Program-made: the position numbers and the translations under genes | In this document: in pieces, positions 32,714-41,761 of the stretch | Layout of the letters: the number at the start of each line of letters is the position of its first letter | Position numbering within the stretch: the first letter of the stretch is position 1 | The notes under the pieces: generated by a model | What the model was told of the DNA's origin: nothing | Database searches by the model: none | What the model saw: the letters and a program-made list of their open reading frames with translations, nothing else | Source of the DNA: Flectonema sp. DT1601 | Lineage: Eukaryota > Euglenozoa > Diplonemea > Diplonemida > Diplonemidae | Direction: 5' to 3' | DNA length: 64,000 nucleotides | NCBI GenBank assembly: GCA_964019425.1 | Contig: OZ025801.1 | Span: forward strand, 1,116,001-1,180,000

Positions 32714-35700
32714 TTACTTCCAAAGTCTAAGGTTAGATGTTTGTTCCATCCACCTTATGATCAACGCGAGTGATGGAAGCCACGCCAAAGTGAAGAGAGC
32801 TTCAAGGTTAGGAATTTCGTTGGCAATAATAAGTTCTCGATCGCGATCCCACTTGCCGGTCAGTGTTGAGAAGCCCAGGATTTTGAACCTGGCCGAGTCG
32901 AGTTTGGGAGATTGACATCCCTGTAGCAGGTGAACCTGTGAGGACGGTTCGCCACAAAATGGGCAGTCGATCGTCTTGCGCCAGTTCTGAATTAGCGGGT
33001 GACATCCTGTCCGGAAGTTCGCTATCCGTATCTCGTCGGCTCTTTCCATCCCAGGAGGGTATTTAACGGAACGGCCTCCGATGAGGTGTTTGTAGCAGGT
33101 GTAACCACTCACGTTAAGCAGATCCTTCTTGATGCAGCGCTTAACATGTGATGATCGCGAGAAATAAGTGCCTTTGACTAGCACAGGTCGGATGTTCTTG
33201 TTGTGCGCTGCTTCCTTTGCAAGCGCGTCAACTTCATCGTGAAACTCGATTCCAATGTGCGAGGGGATGAATTGCAAATGCACTTTCATCTCACACATGC
33301 GCAGGTATTCTAGTATCTTGAGGGACTCAGTATTCCTCTGTCTGCACCTTCCACCCAGCAGTTCATCCAGAAGGGATTTTGAGTCCGTGAATAACCTTAC
33401 AGATCTCATTGAAGGATCTTTGCTAAACACTGTTCTCAGATGTCTAGCCGCGTTCTTCAGAGCATGTTGTTCAGCCCTGTAGCTGCAGTCAGCTTGATAA
33501 AGCCTAGACGCGTAAGCAGATCGAAGGCCGCTACGTGACTTGGCAATATGAGCCGCACCGGCCGCGCCGGAAGCAGAGTAGGAGCCATCGCAGTTGATTA
33601 CCATGTCGACAGGAGGTAACGTTCCAATGTACGACATGAATTTTTCTTTGTCCACCGCAGGGTTCGCGGACTTCGGAAATCCGCAGCCGTTGCTAATCCT
33701 AAGGTTTGTCGGAGATACCCAGGGTTCCATCGAGTCAGGCTGTACAAGGCACTGGCTTTCACGCTGGCTGTCAATGCCAGGAAGGAGGCCAGCCCAGTAG
33801 CTTTGGGTTGAGGCGAGTCTGTTGGTACTAGGTATCCAAGTCATGGCTTTATACCTGTAGTACGCTATCTTGGTTTGCTTTTCAATCTGACGTTTAAAAG
33901 GAAGCATGTCCGCTTCCCACAGTAGAAGTTCTCTCGGTGTGCACCTGCTGCATCCAGTAACCAGCCTGGCAACCTTCCTCAGTTCGAAATCAATACTATC
34001 AACGCTGTTGCTTATCAACCAACCAAAGCTATCGAGTGCATAAGAGATTCTCGCAGTTACGTAAAGGTTCTTGACCATATTTAGCGTTTTGTAGTCAAGA
34101 TCATACGGTTGAAGGCATTGAAGCAGAGATATTCCCTTTTTCAGTTCTTCATGAATCTTAGCCACCTGTTTGTGGAAAGTGAGTCTGTCGTCGATGTGAA
34201 CCCCGAGGTATTTCACTGAGTCCACGATTGGCAACAGAAATGCGGTTTTAAATCTGGCTTTCACCACCATCACGTTGTCTTCGAGAACAATATTCCGCAA
34301 CATCACGTTGTCAAGTTCGTCTTGCGTTTTGATCGGAGTTCCATCAACCTCGAGAATAGTTTCGCCGCTTTGAAGCATGGGTCTAGAAGAGTTTAAGTTG
34401 ATACTCTTTTCAATGTCACTATAGTCCATTTTGATAACGTTTTCCACAACAGATCTGGAAAATAGTAATTCGCGATTGCAGGTGTCGTTGAGAATCGTAT
34501 CCTTCGTACGGACTATCATCTTAAGAGCACAGGTCTTTGAGACCGACAGGGCCATGTCGTTGTCAGAACACCATTGATCCACTTTATCAAGTATTATTTG
34601 TGCATTTGAAAGAGCTTCTTCCATGTTATGTCCAGATACTACACATGCTGTATCATCCGGATACAGAGCAGACGTCGTTGTTTCCTTCTCCAGTTCCAAA
34701 ATCTTGCAGAGGTCATCAACGTAGATAAGATAGAGAAGAGGACCCAGGATCGATCCCTGTGGAACCCCCTTAGCCAGAGTACGGAATTCGCTAAGATAAC
34801 CATTCGCTTCAACTCTAACTTTCCTGTTTGTAAGAAAGTCTGTGATCCATCTGATAATAACATTCGGAACACCCATCTTTACCAATTTTAATAAAAGTAT
34901 CTTATGATTGATCCTGTCAAACGCAGCAGTAAAATCAAACGATAAGAACACCGATCTCTTTCTCTTCATGTGCATCCTTACGACGGCATCTACCAAAACG
35001 GTGATCTGTTCGCAGGTATTTCTCCCCCTTCTGAATCCAGCCTGTAGTGGGCTGAGTGACGAATGTTTAGTGAGCCAGTGCATGAGTCGGTCATACACGA
35101 GCCTCTCCGCAAGTTTCCCAACAACCGATGTGAGCGTAATGGGTCTGAAACTCTTCAGTTCATTTCGAGGTTTTCCAGCCTTGAACATAGGCTTGATTAA
35201 ACCTTGTTTCCACTGATACGGTACTTTTGAAGTCTTCCAGGAAGTGTTAATAATTCTCAAGAGGTATTCCACTGTTGCCGGAGTGAAGTTTTTGATCATC
35301 TCATTGTGAACTCCATCAGGTCCTGCAGCCTTGCGGGTCTTCAGGTTCTTAATCGCTGCTTCAATTTCGGCCATTGTGAAATCACAGCAAATATCCATTT
35401 CATTATCACCTTCTGAGAGTGCGGGGGCCTCTAGCGATAATATTTCCGATTTCGAGACAAACAGGTCCAAGAATGCTGATGGTAGATCGCAGTCAGAGAT
35501 GTTGTTGACACTGATATCTTTACCAGCATCTTGCTGCAGTTCTTTGATCTTCTTAAACGCAAAGGCAAAGTTGTTACCCTTGTCAAGTTGATCACGTAGG
35601 TGGACACCCTTCGATTTGGCGGAATCAGGAGTTGACGTCTTCCACTTTCGTCTCCGTTTCCCTTTGAAAAGGACACGTCGACGAATGAATTTAGCCGCTA

Positions 35701-36625
35701 CTTCATGCAGTATGTTGTTAAAGAGCTTAGCATTCGCAGTTGCATCGTTGGAGAGTTTCGATTTTCTAATTCTCTTATCGAGCATATTTCCAAAGCAGTT
35801 CCAGTCCGTAGACTTGAAGTCCCACACTACGCGTTTCTTAGAACCTATCGTGGCCCGTGTAAGTTGACACATGGGATCCAGTACGGTGTAGAGAGGTCGG
35901 TGATCAGATCCATGTTTATTATCTTCTCTAATTACAGAGAATTCTTCCAGAATCATCGAGTTTTGAAAAAATATTACGTCCGGCGAGGTACCGCCCCCCG
36001 GGATATTAGGAAAAGGCCTTGTGATTGACCCCATCTTGTTGGCTACCAGTAGATCATTGTGTGCTGCCCATTCATGTAGAGTAGAACCTGCTGGCGTCGA
36101 TTTTGATGACCACACCGGATGATGGGCATTAAAGTCACCCGCGACGATTGCTTTCGTTGAGACTGGAAGATCTGACTTTCTGATCTTGCATCCCGGGGGA
36201 GCATAAATATTTAAGATGTCAATCTTTCCACCTATGTTGACCTTTACAACTTCAACATCATTTAAGTGAGGCGGAAGTACGATATCAGAACGCTGCTGAG
36301 TGTGGCATTTCTTCACCATAGTAATAACCCCACCACCCCGTGTTGCCCTATCATTCCGATAGGTAAAATAATCCGTGTGTGAGACTACATCTTTTGTCCA
36401 AGTTTCTTGCAGGCACAGTACGTCAGGCGCATAGGCATTGAGCAGCTTGTGTATGTAGGCACCTTTGTTCCCCATTGATCGACAGTTCCAGCTTAGTAGT
36501 GATATGAGGGAGTCGTCAGGGCCAGGGTTGCGTTCGACATCGCCTGCCTGAAGCAGCAGTTCACGAGCCGTATTCTTTTCTGTGAGTGAGTTGGTCGGAT
36601 TTAAATCATCGTCATCTTCATCTAG
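32714..36625 (-). CDS. LINE ORF2: APE endonuclease, reverse transcriptase, RNase H, zinc finger
   Basis: The frame is open from the codon after the ORF1 UGA (36625). The first Met is at 36475, but that Met lies inside the endonuclease, after LSWNCRS, so it cannot be the true start. After the 2A motif comes APE endonuclease: WNCRS, LQETW, NIYAP, GDFNAHH, SPDVIF, GSDHRPL, all catalytic positions present. The reverse transcriptase has motif A FDFTAAFDRI, motif B GVPQGSILGPL and motif C LYPDDTA, where Pro replaces the usual Ala of YADD. Before VKYLGVHID lies an insertion with a PDZ-like look. RNase H follows: NCDGSYS, YRAEQHAL, FTDSKSLL, HDEVDALAKEA. The C-terminal finger is CPFCGEPSSQVHLLQGC (CX2CX7HX4C). 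The enzyme copies LINE RNA by target-primed reverse transcription. Confidence 0.9.
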   Translation of the reverse strand, partial: LDEDDDDLNPTNSLTEKNTARELLLQAGDVERNPGPDDSLISLLSWNCRSMGNKGAYIHKLLNAYAPDVLCLQETWTKDVVSHTDYFTYRNDRATRGGGVITMVKKCHTQQRSDIVLPPHLNDVEVVKVNIGGKIDILNIYAPPGCKIRKSDLPVSTKAIVAGDFNAHHPVWSSKSTPAGSTLHEWAAHNDLLVANKMGSITRPFPNIPGGGTSPDVIFFQNSMILEEFSVIREDNKHGSDHRPLYTVLDPMCQLTRATIGSKKRVVWDFKSTDWNCFGNMLDKRIRKSKLSNDATANAKLFNNILHEVAAKFIRRRVLFKGKRRRKWKTSTPDSAKSKGVHLRDQLDKGNNFAFAFKKIKELQQDAGKDISVNNISDCDLPSAFLDLFVSKSEILSLEAPALSEGDNEMDICCDFTMAEIEAAIKNLKTRKAAGPDGVHNEMIKNFTPATVEYLLRIINTSWKTSKVPYQWKQGLIKPMFKAGKPRNELKSFRPITLTSVVGKLAERLVYDRLMHWLTKHSSLSPLQAGFRRGRNTCEQITVLVDAVVRMHMKRKRSVFLSFDFTAAFDRINHKILLLKLVKMGVPNVIIRWITDFLTNRKVRVEANGYLSEFRTLAKGVPQGSILGPLLYLIYVDDLCKILELEKETTTSALYPDDTACVVSGHNMEEALSNAQIILDKVDQWCSDNDMALSVSKTCALKMIVRTKDTILNDTCNRELLFSRSVVENVIKMDYSDIEKSINLNSSRPMLQSGETILEVDGTPIKTQDELDNVMLRNIVLEDNVMVVKARFKTAFLLPIVDSVKYLGVHIDDRLTFHKQVAKIHEELKKGISLLQCLQPYDLDYKTLNMVKNLYVTARISYALDSFGWLISNSVDSIDFELRKVARLVTGCSRCTPRELLLWEADMLPFKRQIEKQTKIAYYRYKAMTWIPSTNRLASTQSYWAGLLPGIDSQRESQCLVQPDSMEPWVSPTNLRISNGCGFPKSANPAVDKEKFMSYIGTLPPVDMVINCDGSYSASGAAGAAHIAKSRSGLRSAYASRLYQADCSYRAEQHALKNAARHLRTVFSKDPSMRSVRLFTDSKSLLDELLGGRCRQRNTESLKILEYLRMCEMKVHLQFIPSHIGIEFHDEVDALAKEAAHNKNIRPVLVKGTYFSRSSHVKRCIKKDLLNVSGYTCYKHLIGGRSVKYPPGMERADEIRIANFRTGCHPLIQNWRKTIDCPFCGEPSSQVHLLQGCQSPKLDSARFKILGFSTLTGKWDRDRELIIANEIPNLEALFTLAWLPSLALIIRWMEQTSNLRLWK
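36518..36565 (-). other. 2A-type ribosome-skipping peptide between LINE ORFs
   Basis: The peptide RELLLQAGDVERNPGP is encoded in frame with ORF2, 20 codons after the ORF1 stop. It fulfils the 2A consensus D[VI]ExNPGP, with the upstream LLxxAGD helix seen in picornavirus 2A. Translation through 2A releases the upstream protein after NPG and restarts at Pro, here 12 residues before the endonuclease WNCRS motif. 2A-like peptides are known in trypanosomatid L1Tc/ingi and some animal LINEs. Confidence 0.88.
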
Positions 36626-36628
36626 TCA
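36622..36628 (-). promoter_or_regulatory. Candidate stop-codon readthrough site, UGA-CUAG
   Basis: ORF1 ends ...GAC CTC AAC TGA, followed by CTA GAT GAA GAT GAC. The context UGA CUA G is the strongest readthrough context known in eukaryotic viruses and cellular genes. The same frame continues open into ORF2, and the acidic composition (DDDSDFDLN before, LDEDDDDLN after) is uninterrupted across the stop. A recent nonsense change is the alternative. Confidence 0.6.
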
Positions 36629-38272
36629 GTTGAGGTCAAAATCCGAGTCATCATCTTCCATTTCAACATCGCCGTTCTTATCACCTTCTTGTTTAACAGC
36701 AGATTCAGTGGGTGGTGGAGCTGATGCTGGTGTGGGTGCTGGCGCTGGTGTCGGTGCTGCTGCCGTCTGATGTGGTAGCTGAGTTGGTTGTTGTGGTTGA
36801 GGAGCTGTCTTCTGTCTCTTCAGGGTTCCTGTCAGTTTTTGAGCCGCGTCGCCTGGGTTGTAGGTTGGGCCTAGCGGTTTTCTGTCACTTTTCTTAACTT
36901 CCTTGTTTATCACAAGGTACTCATTGGTGCCTATGCTCACGAAGTTGGGAGGCTGCGTGTTTGAAATCGCCACAATCGTAGTGCTTCCACCTTTGTTAAA
37001 CGATGCGACCACTGTGTGCTCCCAGTTGTGAGAGGACTTCATAAAGTCGCTGATCTGCGCTGTTGAGAATTTCCGTATCGCCATTGATTTTATAATGTAC
37101 CTGTCACCGGAAGGCAGTGCAGGTTTGAGTGACGCGCTTAACTTAATACGCACTTCAGTGTTGCAGTCGGGATGAACTCGGAGTCCATAACAGGTTTTGA
37201 ACTTACACAGGTAGAATTTACCTTCGAAACCTTCCAGTATTGATGTCTTGGACTTTGCTGCCAAGAATCCAAGATCGTTATTGAATTGAAGAGTTGGCCA
37301 GACATCGCTTCCATTTGACCAGCTCGGGTTTCTGACAAATACATTCTTAGGTTTGTCGGTCTCCGGGTCGTTATTGTTAAACTCCAGAATCTTGTGTACT
37401 TGGTTTCTGGGAATTCTAATAGCCATTGAGGAATGTGAATCATTTCGTTTGTAACTGAAAGGGGCTGCATTAATCTTTTTCTTTTTTAGCAGTTCCTTTG
37501 TTTTGATCGTTAGATCTTTTTCACTTGATTTGCCCCAATCCTGAACAAACAAGACGGGGTCGGGTGTCGGATGTTGAATTTCGGATGTGGCTTTGGAAAA
37601 ATCTTCACCACAGATATGCGTGTAGAAGACTCGTCTGATTTCGCAGACACCACCCTTTTTGATCACCGGTATGGCGACAGGCACCGTGCTTTTGGTTAGC
37701 GGTACTTTGCTGATTGCAGCCCATCGACCACTCTTCTTTGTCTGACGGAGAGCTTCCCAGTCCTGTTTAGAGCGTACTAAAACAAGACCCGATGCGAGAT
37801 TGTTGGTAGCATTCGCTGCTACGTCGTAGTTGATTGTAGACACAGTGCCCGCCCACGCGCCGTGTACATGCCATTCCGGGTAGCTTGCTTTAGCATTTCC
37901 CTTTGTGGTTTGTTTAGTCGATGTTGATGATGGTACAGGCAGCGGAAACGAAAAGGTTGATTGTTTAGGTGCCGATGTTGTCTGTTGATTAGAAGCTGTA
38001 GACGCCTCTGTTGTCGGTTGATTGCTGCCTGCGGTTGGGGCCGTCGCTTCGGTTGCCGTCGCGGTCGCATCCGTCCCACCACCCACTTCGGGAGTGTCCG
38101 GTCTTCTTCTTTTCATCTCAGGGTTCCCACCTTCCGACCCCGTCACGAACTGGATAACCTCCATCAGGAGATTCGCCACTCTTTTCTCTTTCTCATACTC
38201 GGGGATCCCATCATCTCCCACCATCTTCAGGAGGTTCATAGCCTCCGATACTAACCTCCTCAGGTTGTCTCT
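36626..38272 (-). CDS. LINE ORF1 protein (unknown, acidic C-terminus)
   Basis: The protein is 548 aa from the first ATG; the frame reaches 38335 only through a TTG. The N-terminal 80 residues are helical, followed by a Thr/Ala/Gln-rich linker to about 145. The region about 150-450 looks folded, with many aromatic and basic residues (YPEWHVHGAWAG, VFVRNPSWSNGSDVWP), but I see neither CCHC knuckles nor an RRM or esterase signature. The C-terminus is Pro/Ala/Thr-rich, then acidic up to the UGA. By position it should be the nucleic-acid binding ORF1p of the ribonucleoprotein, and the TLKRQK region may help RNA binding; both are inferences. Its fold appears unlike the standard ORF1 types. Confidence 0.75.
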   Translation of the reverse strand, partial: RDNLRRLVSEAMNLLKMVGDDGIPEYEKEKRVANLLMEVIQFVTGSEGGNPEMKRRRPDTPEVGGGTDATATATEATAPTAGSNQPTTEASTASNQQTTSAPKQSTFSFPLPVPSSTSTKQTTKGNAKASYPEWHVHGAWAGTVSTINYDVAANATNNLASGLVLVRSKQDWEALRQTKKSGRWAAISKVPLTKSTVPVAIPVIKKGGVCEIRRVFYTHICGEDFSKATSEIQHPTPDPVLFVQDWGKSSEKDLTIKTKELLKKKKINAAPFSYKRNDSHSSMAIRIPRNQVHKILEFNNNDPETDKPKNVFVRNPSWSNGSDVWPTLQFNNDLGFLAAKSKTSILEGFEGKFYLCKFKTCYGLRVHPDCNTEVRIKLSASLKPALPSGDRYIIKSMAIRKFSTAQISDFMKSSHNWEHTVVASFNKGGSTTIVAISNTQPPNFVSIGTNEYLVINKEVKKSDRKPLGPTYNPGDAAQKLTGTLKRQKTAPQPQQPTQLPHQTAAAPTPAPAPTPASAPPPTESAVKQEGDKNGDVEMEDDDSDFDLN

Positions 38273-39009
38273 CATAATTGCTTTTCCTGTGAAACGTACC
38301 CACTGATTCTTACCAATATTTGGTTGCGAAATCAATAAAGTACAGAAAGTACAGAAAGTACAGTTTTTTTTTCTCTTTTCTTCTTTTTCGATTCTTTTAA
38401 CTTTATATTTGTCTTCTTTTTTCTTTTTTTAAATAAGTTTTTACTCTTTGAGTGTCTACCTACGATACTCGGTGGTCTGATGGACTTGCTAACTAACTAA
38501 CTAACTTTTTCTTTCTTAGGCCTCACTCATGCGCACTCACTTGCTTATTTATTTAGTTATAAAAATAAGAAGAGCGAGTACGCTCAGAAAGAAAACAAAA
38601 AATAAGACAGGGGTGTGACTTTTCTTTTTAAGAGAATTGTGGCAGCGTAACTAACCTATTCCTTTATTAGGATTTTCTACCGGTTGCGCGCAAACAAAAT
38701 AAAAGTGTGAGTGAGTAAGTAAAAAGTGAAGTTTGCCGATTCTTTTTCTTTCCCCTTCCGAAATCCATTATTTTCGGTGCACATGACGCTGCAGAAAATA
38801 TTACTTATGAATCATTTAGGTGTTAGTTTCTTTTTTTACCGTTTGTCCTAATACCTGCGCTCTTATAAAAGACAGGAACGCGCAACTGTCAGGAGTCCGC
38901 TAGTTTTCGTGCTCTTTCTATTGTTCTTGACATTTTCTATTCCTTCTTTCGAGTGTTCTCTCCCTTACTGGTTCTGTTATACATTTTCTATTCAGGACGG
39001 AATGCAAGT
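38273..39009. other. LINE 5' UTR and leader of SAM gene
   Basis: From 38273 to about 38600 is probably the LINE 5' UTR (minus strand), including three TACAGAAAG-like units at 38341-38363 and four AACT units near 38490. The dispersed repeat copy 2 (38631-38747) follows, then the leader of the SAM gene with a TACATTTTCTATTCAG acceptor-like site ending 38996. Confidence 0.4.
38631..38747. repeat. Dispersed ~115-bp repeat, copy 2
   Basis: Same orientation and roughly 80% identical to 21018-21139. The stem here uses GCGTAAC against GTTGCGC, so pairing is kept although the 5' arm differs (GGCAGCGTAACTAACC versus GGAAGCGCGTAACC). It ends CGATTCTTTTTCTTT. It lies just outside the LINE 5' end. Confidence 0.7.
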
Positions 39010-41241
39010 ATGGAGGACTTACAAAAAGAGGGCTTTCGGCACTCGGCGGCAAAGCTTATTGCTAAGCAACAAGATGTAGTTGCGGGAATGCAAAAAGCGG
39101 GTGATGAACAACTGGGGTTGAGCTTTCTGAATGTTGTGAAGGCGGTGTGTTTGCTCAGCAGGAATGAGGTCCCGGAACCAGATAGAGCTGCATTGGTCGT
39201 AGCGGCTCAGTTTTTAGAATCATCGCAGTTGATCACAAGGTTAGCAGAATTGGAGGAGTTGACATTGCCTTATGCGACACTATCAAAATTAGGATTGTAC
39301 ACCTCACAAGACAACTTTGCTGATTCGGGATTGTTGCCGCCGTTCATGTTTCTTGTGGCAGATTGTATTCAAAAACTATATGCTTGTCAATGTAATTCAT
39401 TAGCTGAACATGATGACATACGATTGGGTTGTTACTCTGGTAATCCTCAAGTGTCCCCCAGAAGAAATATCCATCCGGGTCTTGAGTCACCAGCTAGAAG
39501 GCGATTCGAGCTTGACAACAACGGAAAGACTGAGCAGCCCATCCTCGATGTTGATAACCTTTCCCCGAGGCGTGTTTCTGGTGAACGGGAAGATTGGAAT
39601 CATCATTCACATGATGTTGACACCCTGAGAGCGTTAAGAAACAGGCAGCAGAATAACCTAACTCAGATGAAGCATACCTCTAAACAATACGAAGATACGA
39701 ATGACGGACTACTTCGTGTTGGTTCTTCTATCCCAGTGAGAACAGTCCAGCGCAGCTCAAGCCGCCATCCTGATGAATTACTAAACAAGGCAATCATGCG
39801 ATACTCAACAGCTGCGCGTACTGTGAAGCGTGTAACTCCAAGTGACATGGATCGCTTGGCGAGTCACTTCAGCTGCCCACAGTGCTTTGTTCCTTATTGC
39901 ATTGCCATGGCAGCCATCTTTTCTGTAAATGCACCATCTTTCTTTAAGAGAAGATCATCACTGGGAGGTGCTTGGAATGGTCTGCGACAGATAATATCAA
40001 AACCTACGCTACTCTGTCAGCTTATCACAGATTGTGATCCTTTTGATACGCCTCCAATGGCACTCGAGTACTTTTCAGCTTTAGAAGGAGCAGTGGCTCC
40101 GGTAAGTCAGTTGGCACGTGCAAGCCCTGCTGCGTTGGCGTTGGCAAACTGGGCGATCTGTTTCGTAGACAAGTGGGCAGAATTGGGAAGGCCTCTGGGA
40201 GAAGATGTAGATCCGAATGTTCATATCAAAGAAGTGAATGGGAATGCGACTCCTCGAAACGGCAGAACTCGAACGAGAACTCCGACCCACAGAAACAGGA
40301 ATGGTGTACCTGGTTATGCTTCACCAACACGAGCATCAGAACACCGCTCTGCTTCTATTCCAAAACGTAGACATAGTCGCAATAGCAGAGTAAGATCTTC
40401 TTCAAGACCAACTGTACGATTATCAAGTGTTAAAGGAATTACCATACCTTTAGGTATTGATGAGGAAGTGTTAGAAGAAAATCTCGTTAGGACTCTTGTT
40501 GATATTCGGACGTTGACCGCAAGAGATTTTGCGATTCTATCAACACACGTTAGATGTGATAATGAACTGTCACGAATAGTTCAGGCGACTATTGAAGGAG
40601 TTGTTGTTATCACTGGACTTGGTGGTGATAATCCTCGAGATGGAACTGTTGATTTTTGGGAAGTTGGTATTGCAGCACTCCAAAACCAGCCTGGCGAAGT
40701 TATGAATGCCGTGCGAGCTCTCGAGACGTGTGTAATGTCGGAAGATATTTTACACCACGTCGCCTCTCTGACTTCACTAATGGGAACTGAATCACCAACA
40801 CCATACCTCGCAGTTAATGTATTGAGATCATGGCTATCTGCGATGGTTAATTATCAATTATCTATGAAATCTAGAGGTAGAAACACGTTAGAATTCGTTG
40901 CGAAGAAGGCTGATGCAGCATTACAACAAGGACTCTCATCACCTATTCCTAGAATGTTAGATGTAAGGACTACTACTAATGATAGTATACATCACCCACC
41001 GTCACTTACAACACCAGTTGCAGTTAGTATCTCGCATGTATCTCCTGCAAAACAGTTCAGGGATAGCGAAATTACGATTCTTCTTGAAGGGGCTGGGTTA
41101 GCAAAGTATTTACCTGTTTTTAGAGAACATGAAGTTGATATTGATAGCCTTCGTCTACTGCGAGAAGTTGACCTTACATCGATGGGTCTCGCAATCGGAC
41201 CAAAGAGAAAGCTGATGGACATTATTGATAAACTCCGATAG
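39010..41241 (+). CDS. SAM-domain protein with dynein-stalk-like helical repeats
   Basis: The protein is 743 aa from the ATG MEDLQKEG, which follows the ATTCAG acceptor-like site; the frame extends upstream through a GTG. The C-terminal 62 residues form a SAM domain (ITILLEGAGLAKYLPVF ... LGVDLTSMGL-like core, KRKLMDIIDKLR), used for oligomerisation or scaffold binding. Three upstream segments (about 35-140, 290-400, 490-640) share a helical pattern ending in LAxxxW...VxxY-like motifs (ALANWAICFVDKWAEL, NVLRSWLSAMVNYQL). This pattern resembles the region around the stalk of dynein heavy chains (AVxxLLG ... SxAAxxLxxWVxAMxxY). That similarity is my reading, not a proven homology. The linkers are Arg/Ser-rich. 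A cytoskeletal adaptor role is conceivable. Confidence 0.65.
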   Translation: MEDLQKEGFRHSAAKLIAKQQDVVAGMQKAGDEQLGLSFLNVVKAVCLLSRNEVPEPDRAALVVAAQFLESSQLITRLAELEELTLPYATLSKLGLYTSQDNFADSGLLPPFMFLVADCIQKLYACQCNSLAEHDDIRLGCYSGNPQVSPRRNIHPGLESPARRRFELDNNGKTEQPILDVDNLSPRRVSGEREDWNHHSHDVDTLRALRNRQQNNLTQMKHTSKQYEDTNDGLLRVGSSIPVRTVQRSSSRHPDELLNKAIMRYSTAARTVKRVTPSDMDRLASHFSCPQCFVPYCIAMAAIFSVNAPSFFKRRSSLGGAWNGLRQIISKPTLLCQLITDCDPFDTPPMALEYFSALEGAVAPVSQLARASPAALALANWAICFVDKWAELGRPLGEDVDPNVHIKEVNGNATPRNGRTRTRTPTHRNRNGVPGYASPTRASEHRSASIPKRRHSRNSRVRSSSRPTVRLSSVKGITIPLGIDEEVLEENLVRTLVDIRTLTARDFAILSTHVRCDNELSRIVQATIEGVVVITGLGGDNPRDGTVDFWEVGIAALQNQPGEVMNAVRALETCVMSEDILHHVASLTSLMGTESPTPYLAVNVLRSWLSAMVNYQLSMKSRGRNTLEFVAKKADAALQQGLSSPIPRMLDVRTTTNDSIHHPPSLTTPVAVSISHVSPAKQFRDSEITILLEGAGLAKYLPVFREHEVDIDSLRLLREVDLTSMGLAIGPKRKLMDIIDKLR

Positions 41242-41761
41242 CACCTCATCGTAACACTTTATGAAGCACTTGGCTGTGTGTTCTTACTTTTAGATGGTTC
41301 ATTTTTCTTTTAATTATTGTTTTCGGCATTCCGACTTAGCTGACGGTAACATGCTCTTGTTGTTGTTCAAAACACTCTTGGTAGAATTTATCTTATGTGT
41401 TCTTGTGTTTAGATTAACTTTTTTTTTTTTTTTTTGTAATTTTCAAAACTTTTTACCTTTTAGCGAACAGTTTAGTGGCTGGTGGTATTTCCGTGTGGTA
41501 TTTGTCGCAATGTAGTAGGACAGAATTGCTGATGGCTACTTCCCATATCGGAATTAGAACTCGAGAGAGTCCAATATTTTCATTGCTCCGCTTAACCACA
41601 AGCGGATAGTGTGAGCTTCAAACGGTTTTCCATTAGGCGAGCAACAGTTCCCTTACTTTTTTTTATACTTTTTCTTAGCATGTAATCATAATCCTTACAA
41701 TCCTTTAGTTGTAGCAGTTCAATTATTATCCTTTCCCCCCCGTAGTTTAGTTGCAAGAATC
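41242..41761. other. Intergenic region
   Basis: T-rich 3' UTR of the SAM gene, then leader of the kelch gene. The stretch CCTTTCCCCCCCGTAG ends about 15 bases before the kelch ATG (41762). No other gene is seen. Confidence 0.4.

Larger units (their letters stand above)
32212..38335 (-). mobile_element. Non-LTR retrotransposon (LINE), I/ingi-like, with poly(A) tail
   Basis: On the minus strand the order is 5' UTR (end uncertain, possibly to about 38760), ORF1, one UGA, a 2A motif, ORF2 (endonuclease, reverse transcriptase, RNase H, zinc finger), a 3' UTR of about 480 bp and a 22-base poly(A) tail (T at 32212-32233 on the + strand). The 3' UTR contains a perfect hairpin GTGGTC-AAA-GACCAC at 32507-32521, followed by CTTGA/TCAAG arms (32521-32549) that could be the RT recognition structure. 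APE endonuclease plus RNase H places it in the I/R1/Tad/ingi part of the LINE tree; the 2A recalls trypanosomatid ingi/L1Tc. I did not find a target-site duplication. ORF1 and ORF2 have no disruption other than the stop discussed, so the copy looks young. Confidence 0.9.

Noticed and set aside
32714-36475. Met at 36475 as the start of LINE ORF2
   Set aside because: It lies after the endonuclease LSWNCRS motif, so translation must begin upstream; the frame is open to the ORF1 stop and contains the 2A.
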